Made by a program: the position numbers and the translations under genes
Assembly: GCF_048569485.1 (NCBI RefSeq)
Contig: NW_027445261.1
Span: forward strand, 434,001-498,000
Direction of reading: 5' to 3'
Source: Anomaloglossus baeobatrachus
Taxonomy: Eukaryota; Chordata; Amphibia; Anura; Aromobatidae
DNA length: 64,000 nucleotides
Part shown: positions 21,931 through 36,262 of the stretch, one piece after another
How the letters are laid out: each line of letters starts with the position of its first letter
How positions within the stretch are numbered: the first letter of the stretch is position 1
Notes under the pieces: model-generated
What the model was told of the DNA's origin: nothing
The model's database searches: none
Seen by the model: only the letters and a program-made list of their open reading frames with translations

Positions 21931-22957
21931 TATTATTATTATTATTATTTATTATTATAGCGCCATTTATTCCATGGCGCTTTACAAGTGAAAGGGTATA
22001 CGTACAACAATCATTAACAGTACATAACAGACTGGTACAGGAGGAGAGAGGACCCTGCCCGCGAGGGCTTACAGTCTACAGGGAATGGGTGATGGTACAA
22101 TAGGTGAGGACAGAGCTGGTTGCGCAGTGGTCTACTGGACTGAGGGCTGTTGTAGGTTATAGGCTTGTTGGAAGAGGTGGGTCTTGAGGTTCCTCTTGAA
22201 GCTTTCCACGGTAGGGGAGAGTCTGATGTGCTGAGGTAGAGCATTCCAAAGTATGGGGGATGCACGGGAGAAATCTTGTACGCGATTGTGGGAAGAGGAG
22301 ATAAGGGAGGAGCAGAGAAGGAGATCTTGTGAGGATCTGAGGTTGCGTGCAGGTAGGTACCGGGAGACTAGGTCACAGATGTAGGGAGGAGACAGGTTGT
22401 GCATGGCTTTGTATGTCATGGTTAGTGTTTTGAACTGGAGTCGTTGGGTGATGGGAAGCCAGTGAAGGGATTGGCAGAGTGGCGAGGCTGGGGAGTAGCG
22501 AGGGGAGAGGTGGATTAAGCGGGCCGCAGAGTTTAGGATAGATTGGAGGGGTGCAAGAGTGTTGGAAGGGAGGCCAGAGAGCAGGAGGTTGCAGTAGTCG
22601 AGGCGGGAGATGATGAGGGCATGCACTAATGTTTTTGCTGATTCTTGGTTAAGGAAAGCACGGATCCGGGAGATGTTTTTGAGTTGTAATCGGCATGAGG
22701 TGAAGAGGGCTTGGATGTGTGGCTTGAAGGATAGAGCAGAGTCGAGGGTCACTCCAAGGCAACGAGCTTGTGAGACTGGGGAGAGTAAGCAACCATCGAG
22801 TTTGATGGAAAGGCTTGTTGGAGGAGATGAGTGAGGAGGAGGAAAGACAATGAATTCTGTTTTGTCCATGTTAAGTTTTAGGAATCGCACAGAGAAGAAG
22901 GATGAAATAGCAGACAGACATTGTGGGATTCTGGTTAGTAGAGAGGTAATGTCAGGT
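21931..22957 (-). mobile_element. L2-like LINE fragment, copy B
   Basis: Same length, same truncation point and same CCATTAT insertion site as copy A. The reading frame is 22132-22890. The microsatellite tail is a plain TAT run, whereas copies A and C have a TATAATT interruption. Like copy A it reads TGTCATGGTTAG near 22415, where C, D and E read TGTCATAGTTAG. Confidence 0.92.
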
Positions 22958-25900
22958 CCATTATACTAGCAAACACTCAGTGTACCTAGTGGCATCCTAT
23001 CTGTGGCTATTGGACTTTGCTATAGTCCCACTAGTGCCAAGACATTTGCAGAGCGCATCTGCCTGCGTTGCACACTCCAACTAATTATAAGTAAGCCATT
23101 ATACTAGCAAACACTCAGTGTACCTAGTGGCATCCTATACGTGGCTATTGGACCTTGCTATAGTCCCACTAGTGCCAAGACATTTGCAGAGCGCATCTGC
23201 CTGCGTTGCACACTCCAACTAATTATAAGTAAGCCATTATACTAGCAAACACTCAGTGTACCTAGTGGCATCCTATACGTGGCTATTGGACTTTGCTATA
23301 GTCCCACTAGTGCAAAGACATTTGCAGAGCACGTCTGCCTGCATTGCACACTCCAACTTTTTTAAACTAAGCAATTTTACTAGCAAACACTCAGTGTACC
23401 TAGTGGCATCCTATACGTGGCTATTGGACTTTGCTATAGTCCCACTAGTGCCAAGACATTTGCAGAGCGCATCTGCCTGCGTTGCACACTCCAACTAATT
23501 TTAACTTAACCATTATACTAGAAAACACTCAGTGTACCTAGTGGCATCCTATACGTGGCTATTGGACTTTGCTATAGTCCCACTAGTGCCAAGACATTTG
23601 CAGAGCGCATCTGCCTGCGTTTCACACTCCAACTAATTATAAGTAAGCCATTATACTAGCAAACACTCAGTGTACCTAGTGGCATCCTATACGTGGCTAT
23701 TGGACCTTGCTATAGTCCCACTAGTGCCAAGACATTTGCAGAGCGCATCTGCCTGCGTTGCACACTCCAACTAATTATAAGTAAGCCATTATACTAGCAA
23801 ACACTCAGTGTACCTAGTGGCATCCTATACGTGGCTATTGGACTTTGCTATAGTCCCACTAGTGCCAAGACATTTGCAGAGCACATCTGCCTGCGTTGCA
23901 CACTCCAACTAATTATAAGTAAGCCATTATACTAGCAAACACTCAGTGTACCTAGTGGCATCCTATACGTGGCTATTGGACCTTGCTATAGTCCCACTAG
24001 TGCCAAGACATTTGCAGAGCGCATCTGCCTGCGTTGCACACTCCAACTAATTATAAGTAAGCCATTATACTAGCAAACACTCAGTGTACCTAGTGGCATC
24101 CTATCTGTGGCTATTGGACTTTGCTATAGTCCCACTAGTGCCAAGACATTTGCAGAGCGCATCTGCCTGCGTTGCACACTCCAACTAATTATAAGTAAGC
24201 CATTATACTAGCAAACACTCAGTGTACCTAGTGGCATCCTATACGTGGCTATTGGACTTTGCTATAGTCCCACTAGTGCCAAGACATTTGCAGAGCGCAT
24301 CTGCCTGCGTTGCACACTCCAACTAATTATAAGTAAGCCATTATACTAGCAAACACTCAGTGTACCTAGTGGCATCCTATACGTGGCTATTGGACTTTGC
24401 TATAGTCCCACTAGTGCCAAGACATTTGCAGAGCGCATCTGCCTGCGTTGCACACTCCAACTAATTTTAACTTAGCCATTATACTAGCAAACACTCAGTG
24501 TACCTAGTGGCATCCTATACGTGGCTATTGGACTTTGCTATAGTCCCACTAGTGCCAAGACATTTGCAGAGCGCATCTGCCTGCGTTGCACACTCCAACT
24601 AATTATAAGTAAGCCATTATACTAGCAAACACTCAGTGTACCTAGTGGCATCCTATACGTGGCTATTGGACTTTGCTATAGTCCCACTAGTGCAAAGACA
24701 TTTGCAGAGCACGTCTGCCTGCATTGCACACTCCAACTTTTTTAAACTAAGCAATTTTACTAGCAAACACTCAGTGTACCTAGTGGCATCCTATACGTGG
24801 CTATTGGACTTTGCTATAGTCCCACTAGTGCCAAGACATTTGCAGAGCGCATCTGCCTGCGTTGCACACTCCAACTAATTTTAACTTAACCATTATACTA
24901 GCAAACACTCAGTGTACCTAATGGCATCCTATACGTGGCTATTGGACTTTGCTATAGTCCCACTAGTGCCAAGACATTTGCAGAGCGCATCTGCCTGCGT
25001 TGCACACTCCAACTAATTATAAGTAAGCCATTATACTAGCAAACACTCAGTGTACCTAGTGGCATCCTATACGTGGCTATTGGACCTTGCTATAGTCCCA
25101 CTAGTGCCAATACATTTGCAGAGCGCATCTGCCTGCGTTGCACACTCCAACTAATTATAAGTAAGCCATTATACTAGCAAACACTCAGTGTACCTAGTGG
25201 CATCCTATACGTGGCTATTGGACCTTGCTATAGTCCCACTAGTGCCAAGACATTTGCAGAGCGCATCTGCCTGCGTTGCACACTCCAACTAATTATAAGT
25301 AAGCCATTATACTAGCAAACACTCAGTGTACCTAGTGGCATCCTATACGTGGCTATTGGACTTTGCTATAGTCCCACTAGTGCCAAGACATTTGCAGAGC
25401 GCATCTGCCTGCGTTGCACACTCCAACTAATTATAAGTAAGCCATTATACTAGCAAACACTCAGTGTACCTAGTGGCATCCTATACGTGGCTATTGGACC
25501 TTGCTATAGTCCCACTAGTGCCAAGACATTTGCAGAGCGCATCTGCCTGCGTTGCACACTCCAACTAATTATAAGTAAGCCATTATACTAGCAAACACTC
25601 AGTGTACCTAGTGGCATCATATCTGTGGCTATTGGACTTTGCTATAGTCCCACTAGTGCCAAGACATTTGCAGAGCGCATCTGCCTGCGTTGCACACTCC
25701 AACTAATTATAAGTAAGCCATTATACTAGCAAACACTCAGTGTACCTAGTGGCATCCTATACGTGGCTATTGGACTTTGCTATAGTCCCACTAGTGCCAA
25801 GACATTTGCAGAGCGCATCTGCCTGCGTTGCACACTCCAACTAATTATAAGTAAGCCATTATACTAGCAAACACTCAGTGTACCTAGTGGCATCCTATAC

Positions 25901-28070
25901 GTGGCTATTGGACTTTGCTATAGTCCCACTAGTGCCAAGACATTTGCAGAGCGCATCTGCCTGCGTTGCACACTCCAACTAATTTTAACTTAGCCATTAT
26001 ACTAGCAAACACTCAGTGTACCTAGTGGCATCCTATACGTGGCTATTGGACTTTGCTATAGTCCCACTAGTGCCAAGACATTTGCAGAGCGCATCTGCCT
26101 GCGTTGCACACTCCAACTAATTATAAGTAAGCCATTATACTAGCAAACACTCAGTGTACCTAGTGGCATCCTATACGTGGCTATTGGACTTTGCTATAGT
26201 CCCACTAGTGCCAAGACATTTGCAGAGCGCATCTGCCTGCGTTGCACACTCCAACTAATTTTAACTTAGCCATTATACTAGCAAACACTCAGTGTACCTA
26301 GTGGCATCCTATACGTGGCTATTGGACTTTGCTATAGTCCCACTAGTGCAAAGACATTTGCAGAGCACGTCTGCCTGCATTGCACACTCCAACTTTTTTA
26401 AACTAAGCAATTTTACTAGCAAACACTCAGTGTACCTAGTGGCATCCTATACGTGGCTATTGGACTTTGCTATAGTCCCACTAGTGCCAAGACATTTGCA
26501 GAGCGCATCTGCCTGCGTTGCACACTCCAACTAATTATAAGTAAGCCATTATACTAGCAAACACTCAGTGTACCTAGTGGCATCCTATACGTGGCTATTG
26601 GACCTTGCTATAGTCCCACTAGTGCCAAGACATTTGCAGAGCGCATCTGCCTGCGTTGCACACTCCAACTAATTATAAGTAAGCCATTATACTAGCAAAC
26701 ACTCAGTGTACCTAGTGGCATCCTATACGTGGCTATTGGACTTTGCTATAGTCCCACTAGTGCCAAGACATTTGCAGAGCGCATCTGCCTGCGTTGCACA
26801 CTCCAACTAATTATAAGTAAGCCATTATACTAGCAAACACTCAGTGTACCTAGTGGCATCCTATACGTGGCTATTGGACCTTGCTATAGTCCCACTAGTG
26901 CCAAGACATTTGCAGAGCGCATCTGCCTGCGTTGCACACTCCAACTAATTATAAGTAAGCCATTATACTAGCAAACACTCAGTGTACCTAGTGGCATCCT
27001 ATACGTGGCTATTGGACTTTGCTATAGTCCCACTAGTGCCAAGACATTTGCAGAGCGCATCTGCCTGCGTTGCACACTCCAACTAATTATAAGCAAGCCA
27101 TTATACTAGCAAACACTCAGTGTACCTAGTGGCATCCTATACGTGGCTATTGGACTTTGCTATAGTCCCACTAGTGCCAAGACATTTGCAGAGCGCATCT
27201 GCCTGCGTTGCACACTCCAACTAATTTTAACTTAGCCATTATACTAGCAAACACTCAGTGTACCTAGTGGCATCCTATACGTGGCTATTGGACTTTGCTA
27301 TAGTCCCACTAGTGCCAAGACATTTGCAGAGCGCATCTGCCTGCGTTGCACACTCCAACTAATTATAAGTAAGCCATTATACTAGCAAACACTCAGTGTA
27401 CCTAGTGGCATCCTATACGTGGCTATTGGACTTTGCTATAGTCCCACTAGTGCCAAGACATTTGCAGAGCGCATCTGCCTGCGTTGCACACTCCAACTAA
27501 TTTTAACTTAGCCATTATACTAGCAAACACTCAGTGTACCTAGTGGCATCCTATACGTGGCTATTGGACTTTGCTATAGTCCCACTAGTGCAAAGACATT
27601 TGCAGAGCACGTCTGCCTGCATTGCACACTCCAACTTTTTTAAACTAAGCAATTTTACTAGCAAACACTCAGTGTACCTAGTGGCATCCTATACGTGGCT
27701 ATTGGACTTTGCTATAGTCCCACTAGTGCCAAGACATTTGCAGAGCGCATCTGCCTGCGTTGCACACTCCAACTAATTATAAGTAAGCCATTATACTAGC
27801 AAACACTCAGTGTACCTAGTGGCATCCTATCTGTGGCTATTGGACTTTGCTATAGTCCCACTAGTGCCAAGACATTTGCAGAGCGCATCTGCCTGCGTTG
27901 CACACTCCAACTAATTATAAGTAAGCCATTATACTAGCAAACACTCAGTGTACCTAGTGGCATCCTATACGTGGCTATTGGACCTTGCTATAGTCCCACT
28001 AGTGCCAAGACATTTGCAGAGCGCATCTGCCTGCGTTGCACACTCCAACTAATTATAAGTAAGCCATTAT
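22958..28070 (+). repeat. 138-bp satellite, block 3
   Basis: About 37 units, the longest uninterrupted block. The TTTTTTAAACTAAGC variant recurs at 23256, 24636, 26292 and 27534, spaced 10, 12 and 9 units apart, showing loose higher-order structure. Confidence 0.95.
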
Positions 28071-29097
28071 TATAATTATTATTATTATTTATTATTATAG
28101 CGCCATTTATTCCATGGCGCTTTACAAGTGAAAGGGTATACGTACAACAATCATTAACAGTACATAACAGACTGGTACAGGAGGAGAGAGGACCCTGCCC
28201 GCGAGGGCTTACAGTCTACAGGGAATGGGTGATGGTACAATAGGTGAGGACAGAGCTGGTTGCGCAGTGGTCTACTGGACTGAGGGCTGTTGTAGGTTAT
28301 AGGCTTGTTGGAAGAGGTGGGTCTTGAGGTTCCTCTTGAAGCTTTCCACGGTAGGGGAGAGTCTGATGTGCTGAGGTAGAGCATTCCAAAGTATGGGGGA
28401 TGCACGGGAGAAATCTTGTACGCGATTGTGGGAAGAGGAGATAAGGGAGGAGCAGAGAAGGAGATCTTGTGAGGATCTGAGGTTGCGTGCAGGTAGGTAC
28501 CGGGAGACTAGGTCACAGATGTAGGGAGGAGACAGGTTGTGCATGGCTTTGTATGTCATAGTTAGTGTTTTGAACTGGAGTCGTTGGGTGATGGGAAGCC
28601 AGTGAAGGGATTGGCAGAGTGGCGAGGCTGGGGAGTAGCGAGGGGAGAGGTGGATTAAGCGGGCCGCAGAGTTTAGGATAGATTGGAGGGGTGCAAGAGT
28701 GTTGGAAGGGAGGCCAGAGAGCAGGAGGTTGCAGTAGTCGAGGCGGGAGATGATGAGGGCATGCACTAATGTTTTTGCTGATTCTTGGTTAAGGAAAGCA
28801 CGGATCCGGGAGATGTTTTTGAGTTGTAATCGGCATGAGGTGAAGAGGGCTTGGATGTGTGGCTTGAAGGATAGAGCAGAGTCGAGGGTCACTCCAAGGC
28901 AACGAGCTTGTGAGACTGGGGAGAGTAAGCAACCATCGAGTTTGATGGAAAGGCTTGTTGGAGGAGATGAGTGAGGAGGAGGAAAGACAATGAATTCTGT
29001 TTTGTCCATGTTAAGTTTTAGGAATCGCACAGAGAAGAAGGATGAAATAGCAGACAGACATTGTGGGATTCTGGTTAGTAGAGAGGTAATGTCAGGT
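28071..29097 (-). mobile_element. L2-like LINE fragment, copy C
   Basis: Same boundaries as copy A, with the frame at 28272-29030. It shares TGTCATAGTTAG with copies D and E, and the next satellite unit reads CTGTAGCTATTGG as it does after D and E. It therefore groups with D and E. Confidence 0.92.
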
Positions 29098-30622
29098 CCA
29101 TTATACTAGCAAACACTCAGTGTACCTAGTGGCATCCTATCTGTAGCTATTGGACTTTGCTATAGTCCCACTAGTGCCAAGACATTTGCAGAGCGCATCT
29201 GCCTGCGTTGCACACTCCAACTAATTATAAGTAAGCCATTATACTAGCAAACACTCAGTGTACCTAGTGGCATCCTATACGTGGCTATTGGACCTTGCTA
29301 TAGTCCCACTAGTGCCAAGACATTTGCAGAGCGCATCTGCCTGCGTTGCACACTCCAACTAATTATAAGTAAGCCATTATACTAGCAAACACTCAGTGTA
29401 CCTAGTGGCATCCTATACGTGGCTATTGGACTTTGCTATAGTCCCACTAGTGCCAAGACATTTGCAGAGCGCATCTGCCTGCGTTGCACACTCCAACTAA
29501 TTATAAGTAAGCCATTATACTAGCAAACACTCAGTGTACCTAGTGGCATCCTATACGTGGCTATTGGACTTTGCTATAGTCCCACTAGTGCCAAGACATT
29601 TGCAGAGCGCATCTGCCTGCGTTGCACACTCCAACTAATTTTAACTTAGCCATTATACTAGCAAACACTCAGTGTACCTAGTGGCATCCTATACGTGGCT
29701 ATTGGACTTTGCTATAGTCCCACTAGTGCCAAGACATTTGCAGAGCGCATCTGCCTGCGTTGCACACTCCAACTAATTATAAGTAAGCCATTATACTAGC
29801 AAACACTCAGTGTACCTAGTGGCATCCTATACGTGGCTATTGGACTTTGCTATAGTCCCACTAGTGCCAAGACATTTGCAGAGCGCATCTGCCTGCGTTG
29901 CACACTCCAACTAATTTTAACTTAGCCATTATACTAGCAAACACTCAGTGTACCTAGTGGCATCCTATACGTGGCTATTGGACTTTGCTATAGTCCCACT
30001 AGTGCAAAGACATTTGCAGAGCACGTCTGCCTGCATTGCACACTCCAACTTTTTTAAACTAAGCAATTTTACTAGCAAACACTCAGTGTACCTAGTGGCA
30101 TCCTATACGTGGCTATTGGACTTTGCTATAGTCCCACTAGTGCCAAGACATTTGCAGAGCGCATCTGCCTGCGTTGCACACTCCAACTAATTATAAGTAA
30201 GCCATTATACTAGCAAACACTCAGTGTACCTAGTGGCATCCTATCTGTGGCTATTGGACTTTGCTATAGTCCCACTAGTGCCAAGACATTTGCAGAGCGC
30301 ATCTGCCTGCGTTGCACACTCCAACTAATTATAAGTAAGCCATTATACTAGCAAACACTCAGTGTACCTAGTGGCATCCTATACGTGGCTATTGGACCTT
30401 GCTATAGTCCCACTAGTGCCAAGACATTTGCAGAGCGCATCTGCCTGCGTTGCACACTCCAACTATTTATAAGTAAGCCATTATACTAGCAAACACTCAG
30501 TGTACCTAGTGGCATCCTATACGTGGCTATTGGACCTTGCTATAGTCCCACTAGTGCCAAGACATTTGCAGAGCGCATCTGCCTGCGTTGCACACTCCAA
30601 CTAATTATAAGTAAGCCATTAT
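29098..30622 (+). repeat. 138-bp satellite, block 4
   Basis: Eleven units plus the 7-bp duplication lie between LINE copies C and D. Confidence 0.95.
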
Positions 30623-31649
30623 TATTATTATTATTATTATTTATTATTATAGCGCCATTTATTCCATGGCGCTTTACAAGTGAAAGGGTATACGTACAAC
30701 AATCATTAACAGTACATAACAGACTGGTACAGGAGGAGAGAGGACCCTGCCCGCGAGGGCTTACAGTCTACAGGGAATGGGTGATGGTACAATAGGTGAG
30801 GACAGAGCTGGTTGCGCAGTGGTCTACTGGACTGAGGGCTGTTGTAGGTTATAGGCTTGTTGGAAGAGGTGGGTCTTGAGGTTCCTCTTGAAGCTTTCCA
30901 CGGTAGGGGAGAGTCTGATGTGCTGAGGTAGAGCATTCCAAAGTATGGGGGATGCACGGGAGAAATCTTGTACGCGATTGTGGGAAGAGGAGATAAGGGA
31001 GGAGCAGAGAAGGAGATCTTGTGAGGATCTGAGGTTGCGTGCAGGTAGGTACCGGGAGACTAGGTCACAGATGTAGGGAGGAGACAGGTTGTGCATGGCT
31101 TTGTATGTCATAGTTAGTGTTTTGAACTGGAGTCGTTGGGTGATGGGAAGCCAGTGAAGGGATTGGCAGAGTGGCGAGGCTGGGGAGTAGCGAGGGGAGA
31201 GGTGGATTAAGCGGGCCGCAGAGTTTAGGATAGATTGGAGGGGTGCAAGAGTGTTGGAAGGGAGGCCAGAGAGCAGGAGGTTGCAGTAGTCGAGGCGGGA
31301 GATGATGAGGGCATGCACTAATGTTTTTGCTGATTCTTGGTTAAGGAAAGCACGGATCCGGGAGATGTTTTTGAGTTGTAATCGGCATGAGGTGAAGAGG
31401 GCTTGGATGTGTGGCTTGAAGGATAGAGCAGAGTCGAGGGTCACTCCAAGGCAACGAGCTTGTGAGACTGGGGAGAGTAAGCAACCATCGAGTTTGATGG
31501 AAAGGCTTGTTGGAGGAGATGAGTGAGGAGGAGGAAAGACAATGAATTCTGTTTTGTCCATGTTAAGTTTTAGGAATCGCACAGAGAAGAAGGATGAAAT
31601 AGCAGACAGACATTGTGGGATTCTGGTTAGTAGAGAGGTAATGTCAGGT
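30623..31649 (-). mobile_element. L2-like LINE fragment, copy D
   Basis: Same boundaries, with the frame at 30824-31582. Together with the following 13 satellite units it forms a 2,828-bp block repeated from 33451. Confidence 0.92.
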
Positions 31650-33450
31650 CCATTATACTAGCAAACACTCAGTGTACCTAGTGGCATCCTATCTGTAGCT
31701 ATTGGACTTTGCTATAGTCCCACTAGTGCCAAGACATTTGCAGAGCGCATCTGCCTGCGTTGCACACTCCAACTAATTATAAGTAAGCCATTATACTAGC
31801 AAACACTCAGTGTACCTAGTGGCATCCTATACGTGGCTATTGGACCTTGCTATAGTCCCACTAGTGCCAAGACATTTGCAGAGCGCATCTGCCTGCGTTG
31901 CACACTCCAACTAATTATAAGTAAGCCATTATACTAGCAAACACTCAGTGTACCTAGTGGCATCCTATACGTGGCTATTGGACTTTGCTATAGTCCCACT
32001 AGTAAAAAGACATTTGCAGAGCACGTCTGCCTGCATTGCACACTCCAACTTTTTTAAACTAAGCAATTATACTAGCAAACACTCAGTGTACCTAGTGGCA
32101 TCCTATACGTGGCTATTGGACTTTGCTATAGTCCCACTAGTGCCAAGACATTTGCAGAGCGCATCTGCCTGCGTTGCACACTCCAACTAATTATAAGTAA
32201 GCCATTATACTAGCAAACACTCAGTGTACCTAGTGGCATCCTATACGTGGCTATTGGACCTTGCTATAGTCCCACTAGTGCCAAGACATTTGCAGAGCGC
32301 ATCTGCCTGCGTTGCACACTCCAACTAATTCTAAGTAAGCCATTATACTAGCAAACACTCAGTGTACCTAGTGGCATCCTATACGTGGCTATTGGACTTT
32401 GCTATAGTCCCACTAGTGCCAAGACATTTGCAGAGCGCATCTGCCTGCGTTGCACACTCCAACTAATTATAAGTAAGCCATTATACTAGCAAACACTCAG
32501 TGTACCTAGTGGCATCCTATACGTGGCTATTGGACCTTGCTATAGTCCCACTAGTGCCAAGACATTTGCAGAGCGCATCTGCCTGCGTTGCACACTCCAA
32601 CTAATTATAAGTAAGCCATTATACTAGCAAACACTCAGTGTACCTAGTGGCATCCTATACGTGGCTATTGGACTTTGCTATAGTCCCACTAGTGCCAAGA
32701 CATTTGCAGAGCGCATCTGCCTGCGTTGCACACTCCAACTAATTTTAACTTAGCCATTATACTAGCAAACACTCAGTGTACCTAGTGGCATCCTATACGT
32801 GGCTATTGGACTTTGCTATAGTCCCACTAGTGCAAAGACATTTGCAGAGCACGTCTGCCTGCATTGCACACTCCAACTTTTTTAAACTAAGCAATTTTAC
32901 TAGCAAACACTCAGTGTACCTAGTGGCATCCTATACGTGGCTATTGGACTTTGCTATAGTCCCACTAGTGCCAAGACATTTGCAGAGCGCATCTGCCTGC
33001 GTTGCACACTCCAACTAATTATAAGTAAGCCATTATACTAGCAAACACTCAGTGTACCTAGTGGCATCCTATCTGTGGCTATTGGACTTTGCTATAGTCC
33101 CACTAGTGCCAAGACATTTGCAGAGCGCATCTGCCTGCGTTGCACACTCCAACTAATTATAAGTAAGCCATTATACTAGCAAACACTCAGTGTACCTAGT
33201 GGCATCCTATACGTGGCTATTGGACCTTGCTATAGTCCCACTAGTGCCAAGACATTTGCAGAGCGCATCTGCCTGCGTTGCACACTCCAACTAATTATAA
33301 GTAAGCCATTATACTAGCAAACACTCAGTGTACCTAGTGGCATCCTATACGTGGCTATTGGACCTTGCTATAGTCCCACTAGTGCCAAGACATTTGCAGA
33401 GCGCATCTGCCTGCGTTGCACACTCCAACTAATTATAAGTAAGCCATTAT
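31650..33450 (+). repeat. 138-bp satellite, block 5
   Basis: Thirteen units plus the duplication. It contains the rare variant ACTAGTAAAAAGACATT near 32001, shared only with the equivalent place in block 6 (about 34829). Confidence 0.95.
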
Positions 33451-34477
33451 TATTATTATTATTATTATTTATTATTATAGCGCCATTTATTCCATGGCGC
33501 TTTACAAGTGAAAGGGTATACGTACAACAATCATTAACAGTACATAACAGACTGGTACAGGAGGAGAGAGGACCCTGCCCGCGAGGGCTTACAGTCTACA
33601 GGGAATGGGTGATGGTACAATAGGTGAGGACAGAGCTGGTTGCGCAGTGGTCTACTGGACTGAGGGCTGTTGTAGGTTATAGGCTTGTTGGAAGAGGTGG
33701 GTCTTGAGGTTCCTCTTGAAGCTTTCCACGGTAGGGGAGAGTCTGATGTGCTGAGGTAGAGCATTCCAAAGTATGGGGGATGCACGGGAGAAATCTTGTA
33801 CGCGATTGTGGGAAGAGGAGATAAGGGAGGAGCAGAGAAGGAGATCTTGTGAGGATCTGAGGTTGCGTGCAGGTAGGTACCGGGAGACTAGGTCACAGAT
33901 GTAGGGAGGAGACAGGTTGTGCATGGCTTTGTATGTCATAGTTAGTGTTTTGAACTGGAGTCGTTGGGTGATGGGAAGCCAGTGAAGGGATTGGCAGAGT
34001 GGCGAGGCTGGGGAGTAGCGAGGGGAGAGGTGGATTAAGCGGGCCGCAGAGTTTAGGATAGATTGGAGGGGTGCAAGAGTGTTGGAAGGGAGGCCAGAGA
34101 GCAGGAGGTTGCAGTAGTCGAGGCGGGAGATGATGAGGGCATGCACTAATGTTTTTGCTGATTCTTGGTTAAGGAAAGCACGGATCCGGGAGATGTTTTT
34201 GAGTTGTAATCGGCATGAGGTGAAGAGGGCTTGGATGTGTGGCTTGAAGGATAGAGCAGAGTCGAGGGTCACTCCAAGGCAACGAGCTTGTGAGACTGGG
34301 GAGAGTAAGCAACCATCGAGTTTGATGGAAAGGCTTGTTGGAGGAGATGAGTGAGGAGGAGGAAAGACAATGAATTCTGTTTTGTCCATGTTAAGTTTTA
34401 GGAATCGCACAGAGAAGAAGGATGAAATAGCAGACAGACATTGTGGGATTCTGGTTAGTAGAGAGGTAATGTCAGGT
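33451..34477 (-). mobile_element. L2-like LINE fragment, copy E
   Basis: Same boundaries, with the frame at 33652-34410. It starts the second copy of the 2,828-bp higher-order unit that begins with copy D. Confidence 0.92.
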
Positions 34478-36262
34478 CCATTATACTAGCAAACACTCAG
34501 TGTACCTAGTGGCATCCTATCTGTAGCTATTGGACTTTGCTATAGTCCCACTAGTGCCAAGACATTTGCAGAGCGCATCTGCCTGCGTTGCACACTCCAA
34601 CTAATTATAAGTAAGCCATTATACTAGCAAACACTCAGTGTACCTAGTGGCATCCTATACGTGGCTATTGGACCTTGCTATAGTCCCACTAGTGCCAAGA
34701 CATTTGCAGAGCGCATCTGCCTGCGTTGCACACTCCAACTAATTATAAGTAAGCCATTATACTAGCAAACACTCAGTGTACCTAGTGGCATCCTATACGT
34801 GGCTATTGGACTTTGCTATAGTCCCACTAGTAAAAAGACATTTGCAGAGCACGTCTGCCTGCATTGCACACTCCAACTTTTTTAAACTAAGCAATTATAC
34901 TAGCAAACACTCAGTGTACCTAGTGGCATCCTATACGTGGCTATTGGACTTTGCTATAGTCCCACTAGTGCCAAGACATTTGCAGAGCGCATCTGCCTGC
35001 GTTGCACACTCCAACTAATTATAAGTAAGCCATTATACTAGCAAACACTCAGTGTACCTAGTGGCATCCTATACGTGGCTATTGGACCTTGCTATAGTCC
35101 CACTAGTGCCAAGACATTTGCAGAGCGCATCTGCCTGCGTTGCACACTCCAACTAATTATAAGTAAGCCATTATACTAGCAAACACTCAGTGTACCTAGT
35201 GGCATCCTATACGTGGCTATTGGACTTTGCTATAGTCCCACTAGTGCCAAGACATTTGCAGAGCGCATCTGCCTGCGTTGCACACTCCAACTAATTATAA
35301 GTAAGCCATTATACTAGCAAACACTCAGTGTACCTAGTGGCATCCTATACGTGGCTATTGGACCTTGCTATAGTCCCACTAGTGCCAAGACATTTGCAGA
35401 GCGCATCTGCCTGCGTTGCACACTCCAACTAATTATAAGTAAGCCATTATACTAGCAAACACTCAGTGTACCTAGTGGCATCCTATCTGTGGCTATTGGA
35501 CTTTGCTATAGTCCCACTAGTGCCAAGACATTTGCAGAGCGCATCTGCCTGCGTTGCACACTCCAACTAATTATAAGTAAGCCATTATACTAGCAAACAC
35601 TCAGTGTACCTAGTGGCATCCTATACGTGGCTATTGGACTTTGCTATAGTCCCACTAGTGCCAAGACATTTGCAGAGCGCATCTGCCTGCGTTGCACACT
35701 CCAACTAATTATAAGTAAGCCATTATACTAGCAAACACTCAGTGTACCTAGTGGCATCCTATACGTGGCTATTGGACTTTGCTATAGTCCCACTAGTGCC
35801 AAGACATTTGCAGAGCGCATCTGCCTGCGTTGCACACTCCAACTAATTTTAACTTAGCCATTATACTAGCAAACACTCAGTGTACCTAGTGGCATCCTAT
35901 ACGTGGCTATTGGACTTTGCTATAGTCCCACTAGTGCCAAGACATTTGCAGAGCGCATCTGCCTGCGTTGCACACTCCAACTAATTATAAGTAAGCCATT
36001 ATACTAGCAAACACTCAGTGTACCTAGTGGCATCCTATACGTGGCTATTGGACTTTGCTATAGTCCCACTAGTGCCAAGACATTTGCAGAGCGCATCTGC
36101 CTGCGTTGCACACTCCAACTAATTTTAACTTAGCCATTATACTAGCAAACACTCAGTGTACCTAGTGGCATCCTATACGTGGCTATTGGACTTTGCTATA
36201 GTCCCACTAGTGCCAAGACATTTGCAGAGCGCATCTGCCTGCGTTGCACACTCCAACTCATT
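34478..36262 (+). repeat. 138-bp satellite, block 6
   Basis: About thirteen units. The last unit ends CACTCCAACTCATTATAACTA, the same joint variant as the first array edge near 19350. It runs straight into the transposase leader. Confidence 0.95.

Noticed and set aside
19343-36262. Regular repeats as a CRISPR-like array
   Set aside because: Units are contiguous 138-bp satellites with no unique spacers, and the surroundings are eukaryotic transposons.
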